Positions 26,715 to 34,440 of a DNA stretch of 64,000 nucleotides are shown here, piece by piece. The notes under the pieces were generated by a model. It was not told the DNA's origin and ran no database searches. It saw only the letters and a list, made by a program, of their open reading frames with translations. How positions within the stretch are numbered: position 1 is the stretch's first letter; each line of letters opens with the position of its first letter. A program made the translations under genes and the position numbers. The DNA comes from Henriciella barbarensis (GTDB lineage: Bacteria; Pseudomonadota; Alphaproteobacteria; Caulobacterales; Hyphomonadaceae), in the NCBI RefSeq assembly GCF_003576345.1, contig NZ_QWGB01000014.1:230847-294846 (forward strand), written 5' to 3'.

Positions 26715-28145
26715 ATGCTCATGAAGATAGACTACCTTCAGCGCCGTGGAGGCAAGCTTCGGTATCGCCGCCGCATCCCCGAGGACATCAGGCCCTACTT
26801 CGGCGGACGGGCTGAGATTGTTCAATCGCTAGGGCTCAATGCCGGGGACGAAGCAAAAGCCATTGCGCTAATCAAGCGAATTGACCGCGATATCTCGGTT
26901 CAGTTCCTCGAGGCGGCGAGAGCTGCTCATCGTAAAGAGGATCCTGCTGTCTTGGCAAAGCTTGCCGAGGAATGGGCGATTGCTAACAAGTTTCTAGGCG
27001 TTGACAGGTCTGGTTTGGAGAACCCCTACGATCCCAAGGGGCCATCCAATTATGATACTTGGCTGGACGGAACTATTCACGCAGCTGAACAGAAGATCGG
27101 CACAGAGCGCGAACTGGATCTGTCGGACCTGAGCCTTGAGGATCAGTATCGCATTGAAACGGTGAAGTCCGGTAAGCGCGTCACAGCGCCTCTCACAATC
27201 GAGACCGCCATTGAGACTTACGCTACCATGAGGCACGCGGGCGAGCTTCCAAAGGCAGAAAGCGCCGCGTTCAGCCAGCTTCGCGAATGGCTAGGAAAAT
27301 CTTCGACTCGCTACCTTTCTGAGTTGAGCCGCTCAATGGCGCGAGAGTTTCTGGGACATCTAGCGAATGCCCGGCAGCAGCGAGCAGGGACCATACGGCG
27401 TCGATTGAACTCTCTGAGGGCGCTGTGGAGCTTCTCGATCGACCACTATGAGCTGACCTTTGCGAACCCGTGGGCGCGCTTGGAGGTGCCTGTGGCTACG
27501 GAGCTGAAGCCCGTTGAAGAGCGCCTGCCATTTAATGCGGCGCATTGGGACAAGATCGATACCCTCCTCATGCAGGCTTCGGGCGACATCAGAGATGTTC
27601 TTCTCCTCCTAAAGTTTACGGGATGCCGCCCACTGGAGATTGCTGGACTGGCTGTAGACGACGTCGTGAGGATGGACGGCCTAACGTGTCTGCGTATCCG
27701 CAAGAATGAGTTCAGGCGCATCAAGAACCGCGAAAGCGATCGCTTGGTACCCTTGGTCGACCCACAAGCCGTATCGGTTATTGAGAGACGTCTGGGTGAA
27801 ACAGGATCGCTCTTCCCTGAAACTTTGCACGGAACCTCAAATCTCAGCGCGAGGCTGAACCATGCCATCCGAAAGGCAGGTATTCCTCAATCCTCACGAC
27901 TGACAGCTTACTCCATTCGTCACTCGGTTACTGAAGCGCTGCGCGTCGCGGGTGCACCTGATCATCACATGAAGGCCATACTCGGGCACGCCGATGCAAC
28001 CACGACCGCGCGGTACGGTGCTGGCGGTGTCGACGTTTCAGATCTCGCGCGTAGCTTACAGATGGCCCAAGCTCACCTTGGTAAGGTGCCACTCCACATT
28101 TATGAAGCTGAAGAGCTGCTCGATGTAGACGCTACGCCCATCTAG
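26715..28145 (+). CDS. Tyrosine-recombinase integrase of the island
   Basis: A 476-residue site-specific recombinase. The N-terminal part has the YLQRRGGKLRYRRRIPEDI arm-binding-like segment seen in many alphaproteobacterial island integrases, and a core-binding SAM-like domain lies near residues 180-260. The catalytic domain shows Arg305 (TGCRPLEI), SIRHSVTEAL with the second Arg and a His (the usual first His of box II is Tyr), ILGHADATTTARYG, and nucleophile Tyr434. ATG 26715 with GGAGG ten bases upstream is preferred. It reads away from the tRNA-Thr attachment site and should catalyse integration and excision of the 26460-40392 segment. Confidence 0.92.
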   Translation: MLMKIDYLQRRGGKLRYRRRIPEDIRPYFGGRAEIVQSLGLNAGDEAKAIALIKRIDRDISVQFLEAARAAHRKEDPAVLAKLAEEWAIANKFLGVDRSGLENPYDPKGPSNYDTWLDGTIHAAEQKIGTERELDLSDLSLEDQYRIETVKSGKRVTAPLTIETAIETYATMRHAGELPKAESAAFSQLREWLGKSSTRYLSELSRSMAREFLGHLANARQQRAGTIRRRLNSLRALWSFSIDHYELTFANPWARLEVPVATELKPVEERLPFNAAHWDKIDTLLMQASGDIRDVLLLLKFTGCRPLEIAGLAVDDVVRMDGLTCLRIRKNEFRRIKNRESDRLVPLVDPQAVSVIERRLGETGSLFPETLHGTSNLSARLNHAIRKAGIPQSSRLTAYSIRHSVTEALRVAGAPDHHMKAILGHADATTTARYGAGGVDVSDLARSLQMAQAHLGKVPLHIYEAEELLDVDATPI

Positions 28146-28368
28146 GAAAACCTGCGCTGATTGAAGGAGCGCGACCAAAAGTTGTCGTATAGGAGAAACC
28201 AGCTGGGTTACCTCGGTGGTTGCCGAGAACCCCGCGTAAAAGAGAAAGCGGCAGCGGCATCGATTTCTAGCGCAAAAATCTGAGCGCCGTCTAGATCTCG
28301 TGATCGTGTCGCTTTCCCCCCCTGGGGTAGGTGCTTGTTCGGCGACGTTCTGCTACCACTTTCCCACG

Positions 28369-28881
28369 ATGCCTGACTACCAGACCCTAATGCGTCCTGT
28401 GTTGCACTATGCCCGAGAGGGAGAGGTCCGCATCAATGACGCGGTCGACAAGATAGCGGATGAGTTTGAACTCTCTCCTGAAGAACGCGAGGAATTGCTT
28501 CCCAGTGGAAGGCAGACCGTCATCTACAATCGGACGCAATGGGCGAAGACATACCTGAAGCAGGCAGGGCTGGTTCGTGCGACCCGTCGTGCACACTATG
28601 AGCTAACTGATCGGGGCCGCGAGGCTTTGGATCAGTCTGCTCAACTTACCAACCGTCACTGTCTGAAGCAGTTCGCTGAGTTTCAAGATTTCCAGTCTCG
28701 ATCCAGATCAGAAGAGGACGTCGCAGAACAGACTGCTGAGCCGTTGGCAGGAACGCTCGATGAGACCCTGCAACGCGCTCACCGGCTCATCAATGAGAGC
28801 CTGCAGAGGACCTACAATATCGGCTGCCGCGACGAAGAGGTACTTTACCTCAAGAAGGTCGATGAGGACTTCTTCGAGTAA
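28369..28881 (+). CDS. Solo Mrr-type N-terminal winged-helix protein (catalytic domain absent)
   Basis: A 170-residue protein whose first about 90 residues match the Mrr N-terminal DNA-binding domain: MPDYQTLMRPVLHYA, LPSGRQTVIYNRTQWAKTYL and YELTDRGREALD are landmarks. In full Mrr restriction enzymes a PD-(D/E)XK catalytic domain follows; here the protein ends about 75 residues later at VDEDFFE, just where that domain would begin. No continuation appears in other frames. It may be a truncated remnant or a solo DNA-binding regulator. No clear ribosome binding site precedes ATG 28369; a GTG at 28300 is an alternative. Confidence 0.7.
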   Translation: MPDYQTLMRPVLHYAREGEVRINDAVDKIADEFELSPEEREELLPSGRQTVIYNRTQWAKTYLKQAGLVRATRRAHYELTDRGREALDQSAQLTNRHCLKQFAEFQDFQSRSRSEEDVAEQTAEPLAGTLDETLQRAHRLINESLQRTYNIGCRDEEVLYLKKVDEDFFE

Positions 28882-29332
28882 CGTCATGTAACGCCTGTGT
28901 ATCACTTTAGGGTTACCCATCTTCCTCGTAGGACGGACCCCATTCCCAAACTTAGTGAGTGTGGGGCTCCGCAGCCGTAATCCCTCGTATTAGGAGACGC
29001 CTGAACACGGCACCTACGCATGGGACTGGAACGCTCGACTGTTTGCTCGTTGATGCGCGTGAGAGACCCACTATCGTTTCGTTCGGTCGGCGAAAGCAAG
29101 GCTTCTGAACGCTTAACCGCCTTGTAAGGACCCACCCAAAGGCATCCCCCAAGGCCTTCACTGAGCCAGTCTCTGAGTGAAGACCATGGATAGGGGGATA
29201 CATCCAACCCCCAATGCTCAGAGAGCGCCTTGTGCCTCTCTTAGCTGAACTCCCGCAATTAGCTGGCCCTGCCTCACTGCGCTCCTCGACGTAGAGGCGG
29301 CTTGCTTTGGCCAACGCCACAGGACTTACCCA
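28882..29332. other. Gap of about 450 bases without a supported gene
   Basis: Two overlapping minus-strand open frames of about 100-120 codons occur here, but neither has a ribosome binding site or a recognisable protein pattern, and their translations look random. I see no tRNA-like or terminator-like structure that stands out. The stretch must hold the promoter for the plus-strand gene at 29333 and could hold an element replication or regulatory site. I cannot support one. Confidence 0.4.
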
Positions 29333-30598
29333 ATGACAAACCGAATGAAGACCAGGCCATGGTGCCCGGATACCGTACCTATGAGCATCGCAGCCGAGCA
29401 GCTCGTAGACTTAGCTCTAGAAGAACAGTTCCAAGCTCGACGGTCTCGTCAGGCTGATCAAGGAAAGGTTGCCCGACGCAGCAAGGGTCTCACCGCCACG
29501 AAGGAGCGTGCGTCTGTGGCAGCGATTACGCTGGATGTGCTGGCCCATCACCAAAGTGGTGACCGCGTCCCCTTCATCTTCAAACTTAACAAAACTTGGC
29601 TCTCCCGAGGCCCTGAGGAGCAGCTAGCTCGCAATCGCGCGGTGGGCGACCGAGTAAGAGACCTGGAGGAGGCAGGATGGCTCCTATGCAATAGGTCGTT
29701 CCGTTTCAACAACTGCTACATGACGCGGCTTCAGGCCGGTCCAAGGCTCATCGAGGCTTCAGAGGCCGTTGGCTTGCAGCTGAACGATATTGGATACGAA
29801 AGCGCTCTCCCAATCATCGAGCTGAAAGGCCCGAAGATCGGTGCTAGGAGAGAAACTCTCCCTCTGCCAAAGTCAGCCCGTGTCGACGCTTACCTAAGGC
29901 AGCTTGCGGAGCTTCAGGCCCATCTGAACAGCGCAAAACTGACAGAAGCAGGGTCTGGTAACTTCCGCATCCACACAAGTTGCCGGGTGGTTTCCCGAAG
30001 CTTTCTTGACGGCTCTCTGGAAAGAGGTGGGCGTCTGAATGGTTCTGCATTCTGGCTCTGCCTACCCAAGGAGCAACGTCGAGCTAACCTACGCATCTCC
30101 GGTGAACCAATCGCCGAAGTCGACATCCGGGCGGCAGTCCCCGCTATAGCGTACGCCTATGTGGGGCAGTCTCCCGACGGCGACCCTTATGCTCTCCCGC
30201 AAGCCCCGGACATACCTCGCGACGCCGTAAAGAAAGTCATGATGCAGATGTTCTGGTCGGAGATTAGCTCCAGATCGCGTCTACCCGACGAAGCCCGTCT
30301 GATGATACCAGACGCCTATACAGCGAAGCATGTCTACAGCCGGATCCGAGAGCGTAACGCACCCATCGCTTCGTTGTTGGGGCGCTCGGACCCCTTAGGT
30401 GCCAAGCTGATGTGGTTTGAGAGTGAGATCATCATGGAGGCGACGCTTCGGTGTTACACAGCGGGCATCCACGCGCTGCCGCTGCACGATGCTCTTTTGG
30501 TTCCCGCGAGTGCCGCTGAGCATGCCAAGGAAATCCTGCAGGCAGCCTTCGTCGACCGGATGAGGAAAACTCCTGAGGTGACGATAGAGCGGTTCTAG
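29333..30598 (+). CDS. Protein with family-A DNA polymerase-like palm motifs (island-encoded)
   Basis: A 421-residue protein. The C-terminal half contains three segments in the order and spacing of polymerase A motifs: EVDIRAAVPAIAYA with Asp264 (motif A-like), RDAVKKVMMQMFW with Arg296 and Lys300 (motif B, O-helix-like), and LPLHDALLVP with His385-Asp386 (motif C-like, compare VHDE). Both metal-binding aspartates are therefore present. There is no 3'-5' exonuclease domain, and the N-terminal half includes a winged-helix-like RNRAVGDRVRDLEEAGWLL. An element-encoded mini-polymerase, primase-polymerase or replication protein is plausible but inferred. AGGA lies just before the start. Confidence 0.55.
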   Translation: MTNRMKTRPWCPDTVPMSIAAEQLVDLALEEQFQARRSRQADQGKVARRSKGLTATKERASVAAITLDVLAHHQSGDRVPFIFKLNKTWLSRGPEEQLARNRAVGDRVRDLEEAGWLLCNRSFRFNNCYMTRLQAGPRLIEASEAVGLQLNDIGYESALPIIELKGPKIGARRETLPLPKSARVDAYLRQLAELQAHLNSAKLTEAGSGNFRIHTSCRVVSRSFLDGSLERGGRLNGSAFWLCLPKEQRRANLRISGEPIAEVDIRAAVPAIAYAYVGQSPDGDPYALPQAPDIPRDAVKKVMMQMFWSEISSRSRLPDEARLMIPDAYTAKHVYSRIRERNAPIASLLGRSDPLGAKLMWFESEIIMEATLRCYTAGIHALPLHDALLVPASAAEHAKEILQAAFVDRMRKTPEVTIERF

Positions 30599-30614
30599 GG
30601 GCTACTCACGAGGC

Positions 30615-30809
30615 TCATCGCCCTTCTTCGCTGGCGCGGTGATTGAGGCGCTTTTCGATGTCCAGCAAGCGGTTGGTCTTCTCGCTGGAAAATCGGATGC
30701 ATATGCCGTCCACGTCGGGCAAGCCTGAAGCATCGGCGACACTTTGGGCAGCTCCAATCGCTTCCTCGTACTCCTGTAGTTCGGCCTCAGTGACCAATTT
30801 GGATGCCAT
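30615..30809 (-). CDS. Small hypothetical protein at the end of the defence cassette
   Basis: A 64-residue acidic, helical protein (LVTEAELQEYEEAIGAAQ) with no recognised domain and no membrane segment. An AGGAGA site nine bases before ATG 30809 supports it as a gene; an overlapping longer frame on the same strand has no such support. It follows the SIR2-like gene by 52 bases on the same strand and is probably the last cistron. An accessory or inhibitor-type role would be speculation. Confidence 0.55.
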   Translation of the reverse strand: MASKLVTEAELQEYEEAIGAAQSVADASGLPDVDGICIRFSSEKTNRLLDIEKRLNHRASEEGR

Positions 30810-30861
30810 CTAGTTTCGTCTCCTGGTTGTGGTGGGCACTGGGTGCACAGGTGCTGTCTGA

Positions 30862-31749
30862 CTACGCTTCCCACGCAGTGCTCTCATAGATGTCTCGATG
30901 GCTGCCGACGCGAACGACCGCCATTCCGAGTGCCTTCAAAAACGGGAAGCGGTGTCGGAGTCGCTCGCTGTCCCGCGCTACATACCAGAGGGGGCGTTTA
31001 ATATCAGGATACTTTCGATGCAGTCTGGCACGTTCTAGGAATAGCCAGCGCATAAAGGTCTCGTCCTTGTGAAAGCCAAAGCCGATCACGGCCATCGGAT
31101 TGAAGAAGAAAGCCTCCAGCCACGACCTTTGCCCAGGCCAGGTCTCTGACTTGCCTTCAACGTAGTTGTGCAAGGCCCGTCTGTTCTTGATCCAGCTCTC
31201 AATCCGGCTGACCGATCCCATATAGTCGACCAGGCCAAGCCTGATGCTTTGCTTGTACCGGATGAAACCATGCGGATGCCAAACCGCGAAGTTGCGGCGG
31301 ACATTCTTGACCTGATTGTATGCGAAATGCGCCCGGAAGGGATAGACATAGACATTCTCGTCTACTCCAAAGAACTCAAGACCGCTTGCCTCTCCAAGAA
31401 GTGCATCGAAGTTCATGGAGAGTATCGGGGTTTGGTTCGACGATGCCCACTTGATGACGCGAGCGTGCACCTCTGAGGGATGCCACAGCTCCATCATCGA
31501 CCGGACTTCGCCCTTCAGGTCTTCTCGACTTTCGTTTGGGGCAGCAAGGTCGAGAATGTCGTACCGCTCCGTGTTCGACATTTCTCTAAGCTCAGAAGTT
31601 GAGAGGATCAGATTTCGGCGCTTTGCAAGCCGGTTGAGAAGATCCTCCCAACTAGCGTTCCCAGAGTCTGCATACTGATTGATGCCATTGCCAAGTAGAA
31701 GGGCAGGCGGGTCATCTTGGTTAAGCACATCATCAAGCGGTGTTGCCAT
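30862..31749 (-). CDS. SIR2-like domain protein (probable NAD-dependent defence effector)
   Basis: A 295-residue protein with the SIR2-like fold motifs of defence-associated NADases: LLLGNGIN near residue 18 (nucleotide-binding loop), SMNFD with Asn113 (equivalent to the TTNYD Asn), WHPHGFI with His158 and His160 (catalytic His candidate), and VIGFGFHKDETFMRWLF (the GxGxxD-type segment). Standalone SIR2-like proteins in defence islands deplete NAD+ on phage infection; activity here is inferred. A TTG four codons upstream is an alternative start. It is 22 bases downstream of the B3-like gene and in the same orientation as the hsd genes. Confidence 0.78.
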   Translation of the reverse strand: MATPLDDVLNQDDPPALLLGNGINQYADSGNASWEDLLNRLAKRRNLILSTSELREMSNTERYDILDLAAPNESREDLKGEVRSMMELWHPSEVHARVIKWASSNQTPILSMNFDALLGEASGLEFFGVDENVYVYPFRAHFAYNQVKNVRRNFAVWHPHGFIRYKQSIRLGLVDYMGSVSRIESWIKNRRALHNYVEGKSETWPGQRSWLEAFFFNPMAVIGFGFHKDETFMRWLFLERARLHRKYPDIKRPLWYVARDSERLRHRFPFLKALGMAVVRVGSHRDIYESTAWEA

Positions 31750-31771
31750 AAGTCTGTGCAATCCTCGTGTA

Positions 31772-32098
31772 TCAGCTTAGCTTCCGGATCTCGTATTCGC
31801 GCTCAACCAGCCACGTGAAAAGCACGAAGTCGCCCTCGTGTACTTTTGCTGCGGCAAAGAACGCACCCACCTCGCTGCGGCAACGCAGGAAGAGCTTGTC
31901 TTCGGGTAGGTCAGTCTGGACCGTGCCGCCTGGTATGAAGGTTACGCTAATCTCACGGCCAGGAGAGGCGGCGTTCGTTCCGCCTATAGCGTCATCCGGG
32001 ATGAGACTAAGAGCGCTGCGCAGATATAAGTGATTGTTACGGATGTTGCCGCCGGTCACTTCAATCACTTTCGCGTCGTAGGTCTTTGCCTGTACCAT
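31772..32098 (-). CDS. Small B3-like (pseudobarrel) DNA-binding-type protein
   Basis: A 108-residue beta-rich protein: NNHLYLRSALSLIPDDAIGG, VTFIPGGTVQTDL, LFLRCRSEVGAFF and EGDFVLFTW succeed one another. This resembles small proteins of the restriction-endonuclease effector/plant B3 DNA-binding fold that are found beside DNA methylases; the resemblance is by eye and needs a profile search. It begins after a GGGAGA site 27 bases downstream of the PD-(D/E)XK gene and ends 22 bases before the SIR2-like gene. It could supply target or modified-DNA recognition to one of its neighbours. Confidence 0.55.
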   Translation of the reverse strand: MVQAKTYDAKVIEVTGGNIRNNHLYLRSALSLIPDDAIGGTNAASPGREISVTFIPGGTVQTDLPEDKLFLRCRSEVGAFFAAAKVHEGDFVLFTWLVEREYEIRKLS

Positions 32099-32125
32099 TT
32101 ATTCTCCCTGAGGTCGCGTCGTGCG

Positions 32126-33007
32126 CTACTGCACGATTTTCACTGTGACGCCCAGTTTCCGCGCGAGCGGCTTCAGGCGCGATGGGAGCGGTTGCTCTAT
32201 GGCGAGCACGACTACGACATTCGTTTCAATGCCGTTAGCTTCCCTCATCGCCTCATACACCGCGCGGTACTTGACGCATTGATAGATGCCGCGCTCCAAG
32301 TCGTGTTCATTTGAGCGACGTGATTTCACTTCAACAAGGCGTATTTCTGCTTTGCCTATGATGCACACATCGACCACATCGCCGGACTTCAGCGAAACCT
32401 CCGGCTCAGGTTTGAGCCAACTCGGCTTGGCGTCGACGAGCGCGGGATTAGCGATAATTCGCTCTTTCAGAGCCTTGTGCTCGGGGCTCTCTGCGTCTCC
32501 GCCTCGGGGCTGACCAGGCGAAGTTGATCGGTCGATCTCAGTCCCTGTCTCAGGTGCCGTCCGGGCTGTGTCAGGCAGCGACGTACCAAATAGAGTCTCT
32601 GCGATCGCGTCCCATTCCTCGAAGGCGTAAACCTCTGCAAGGGCGCGATTGATTAGGTCTTGCCTAAGGCTCTCGCTTCTTTGGATTTGGCTCAATCGCT
32701 TGTTGTAGCGAGCAGCCAGGAACTGATCGGCACCCCCGCTTGCTATTCCGGAACTCTGGTTCACTGCGAGCAGGTTCAGCAGCGGCGCATCTGGAAAGCT
32801 CTCCAGAATGCGTTCCATCAAGGCTCCAACCGGATGACCGATCTGGGTAGAGAAGATGCGGCCCTCAATTTTGAGATCGTGCTCCAATTTCTCAGCGATC
32901 TGTCCGTAAGTGATGGTCGCGTGTTCCTGAGCTGCGGCGACCAAGTAGGCCATTGTATGGGGAAGGCCGTCTGACGTGAGCTGGCTTAGGGTGTATCTTG
33001 GCATCAT
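32126..33007 (-). CDS. PD-(D/E)XK nuclease with Ada/MGMT-like N-terminal domain
   Basis: A 293-residue protein. The C-terminal part has the nuclease core VDVCIIGK ... RLVEVKSRR, with Asp213, Glu226 and Lys228 forming the D...ExK triad, after a GDVVD strand. The N-terminal about 100 residues (TITYGQIAEKL ... IGHPVGALMERILESFPDAP ... NQSSGIASGG) recall the winged-helix part of alkyltransferase-like proteins but lack the PCHR active Cys, so a role in DNA or lesion recognition is possible. The stop of hsdS overlaps its ATGATG start, showing tight coupling to the type I system. The nuclease core is well supported; the N-terminal reading is tentative. Confidence 0.68.
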   Translation of the reverse strand: MMPRYTLSQLTSDGLPHTMAYLVAAAQEHATITYGQIAEKLEHDLKIEGRIFSTQIGHPVGALMERILESFPDAPLLNLLAVNQSSGIASGGADQFLAARYNKRLSQIQRSESLRQDLINRALAEVYAFEEWDAIAETLFGTSLPDTARTAPETGTEIDRSTSPGQPRGGDAESPEHKALKERIIANPALVDAKPSWLKPEPEVSLKSGDVVDVCIIGKAEIRLVEVKSRRSNEHDLERGIYQCVKYRAVYEAMREANGIETNVVVVLAIEQPLPSRLKPLARKLGVTVKIVQ

Positions 33008-34440
33008 GCCGGTTCCTTATGGAGGCGCTTCAGGAGCTCGCTAGCGGGTTCATCCTTTGGGTCCTGCGGGACCAGCTCGCCGCGAAAGGCCTTGGCGAGG
33101 ACGGCGCGGTCCAGTTTGTCGAGACGCCCACGGGAGGAGCGTGCGGCATTCGCCAGTGTGTCGATTTGGGTTAGAGCCTCCTCGACCCGGCGCACGATCA
33201 CTTCTTGTTCCTCAGGCGGAGGCAGAGCGATGTGCATGGCACGAACTTCAGGGAAGTAGATAGTGGTGTGTGTTGTTCCCTTGCCGAACCGCCGGATAGC
33301 GTCGCCCTCGGCCATCAGCACGTACATCAAGTACTTGGGAACGAGGAGTTCGCCGCATGTCCAGGTCACGAAGTCCTGGCTCGTGGCCATCTCTTCACCC
33401 ATGATGAAGACGTATCCTACTGAAGCGGTGCGAGAGAGGCAGACAGTGCCAGCGGGCAGCAGTCGGGACGCGGAGTTATCCAATCCGGCCTGACTCACCG
33501 TCTGCAGCGTCTCGTAGATTGTCTGCCCATGATGGAGCCGGGCGTCTTTGATGCCGATCCATTTGATGCCGCCATGCCAGTACTCGGGCTTCGAGCGGCT
33601 GGGAGTGTGCCCAGTTTCCTGGCGTGCCAGGTGGTTCAAAGCGGCCCATTGCCAGCCTTCGGGTAGTTCTCTCTCAGGTGCGTTGAGCGCCAAACCCCCG
33701 ATACCGTCGACCACGCTGTCTGACGCGACGCGCCCGCCGCGTGGCTGTTCGGGCGGAGTGTAGGTTTGCAAAAGCTCAGGCACTGACAAAGGATGATTGT
33801 TTGTGCGCCAGTCGGTTGTGAGTTTTCCACGAGCGCCCGCCAAGAGCACAGCCTGCCGATACTGCTCGACCAGGGTTTCGACGCGGGTGAGGGCGGTGCG
33901 GGCTTCGGTGGAGGCGGTGGTCAGGCTGTCCAGCTTCTCCACGATCCGCTTCTGCTCGGCGAGTGGGGGGAGGGGTACACGGAATTTCCTAACGTCTGCC
34001 AAGTTCAATCTTGGGACGGCAGTGCCGAGTCTGGACCCGCCGTATTGATCGGTAGCGAGAGGCGACTTCAGAAAGTGCGTGGCGAAGTCGGCGTCCAGCA
34101 GTTGTTTATCAAAACGAATACGGCATGAAGACTGAGTGATGTTTCCACCCGACAGCCACTCTGGTACTCGTGCAATCTTTCCGATGGTCCCGACGATTGA
34201 GAGGATTATGTCACCTGTCTGGAGCGTCGATCGCCGGTATCTGTCTGCGATTTCTGGTGAGGTTCGTCTTATGCTGGCGCGGTCAATTCTGCCCGTTTGA
34301 TCTATCTCCGTAGGCCGGACATAGGGAACGCCGTCCGATACGTTGTCTTTTGGCTGAAGGATGCCATAAATAATCGGCGCATCGCCCTCACAGCAGTTTG
34401 CTAAGTCCGTTTCACTCCAATTGCTTGGCAGCCCACTCAT
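33004..34440 (-). CDS. hsdS: Type I restriction-modification specificity subunit
   Basis: A 478-residue HsdS with two target-recognition domains (about 1-160 and 250-420). Each is followed by a conserved helical spacer; VPLPPLAEQKRIVEKLDSLT and ALPPPEEQEVIVRRVEEALT are the classical TRD-end/coil junctions. It determines the bipartite DNA target and assembles with HsdM and HsdR. Four-base overlaps join it to hsdM upstream (ATGA at 34437-34440) and to the nuclease gene downstream. Both halves look intact. The recognition sequence cannot be deduced. Confidence 0.93.
   Translation of the reverse strand: MSGLPSNWSETDLANCCEGDAPIIYGILQPKDNVSDGVPYVRPTEIDQTGRIDRASIRRTSPEIADRYRRSTLQTGDIILSIVGTIGKIARVPEWLSGGNITQSSCRIRFDKQLLDADFATHFLKSPLATDQYGGSRLGTAVPRLNLADVRKFRVPLPPLAEQKRIVEKLDSLTTASTEARTALTRVETLVEQYRQAVLLAGARGKLTTDWRTNNHPLSVPELLQTYTPPEQPRGGRVASDSVVDGIGGLALNAPERELPEGWQWAALNHLARQETGHTPSRSKPEYWHGGIKWIGIKDARLHHGQTIYETLQTVSQAGLDNSASRLLPAGTVCLSRTASVGYVFIMGEEMATSQDFVTWTCGELLVPKYLMYVLMAEGDAIRRFGKGTTHTTIYFPEVRAMHIALPPPEEQEVIVRRVEEALTQIDTLANAARSSRGRLDKLDRAVLAKAFRGELVPQDPKDEPASELLKRLHKEPA

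Noticed and set aside
28902-29320. Two minus-strand frames of about 100 and 120 codons in the island gap
   Set aside because: No ribosome binding site, random-looking composition, and they overlap each other in different frames.
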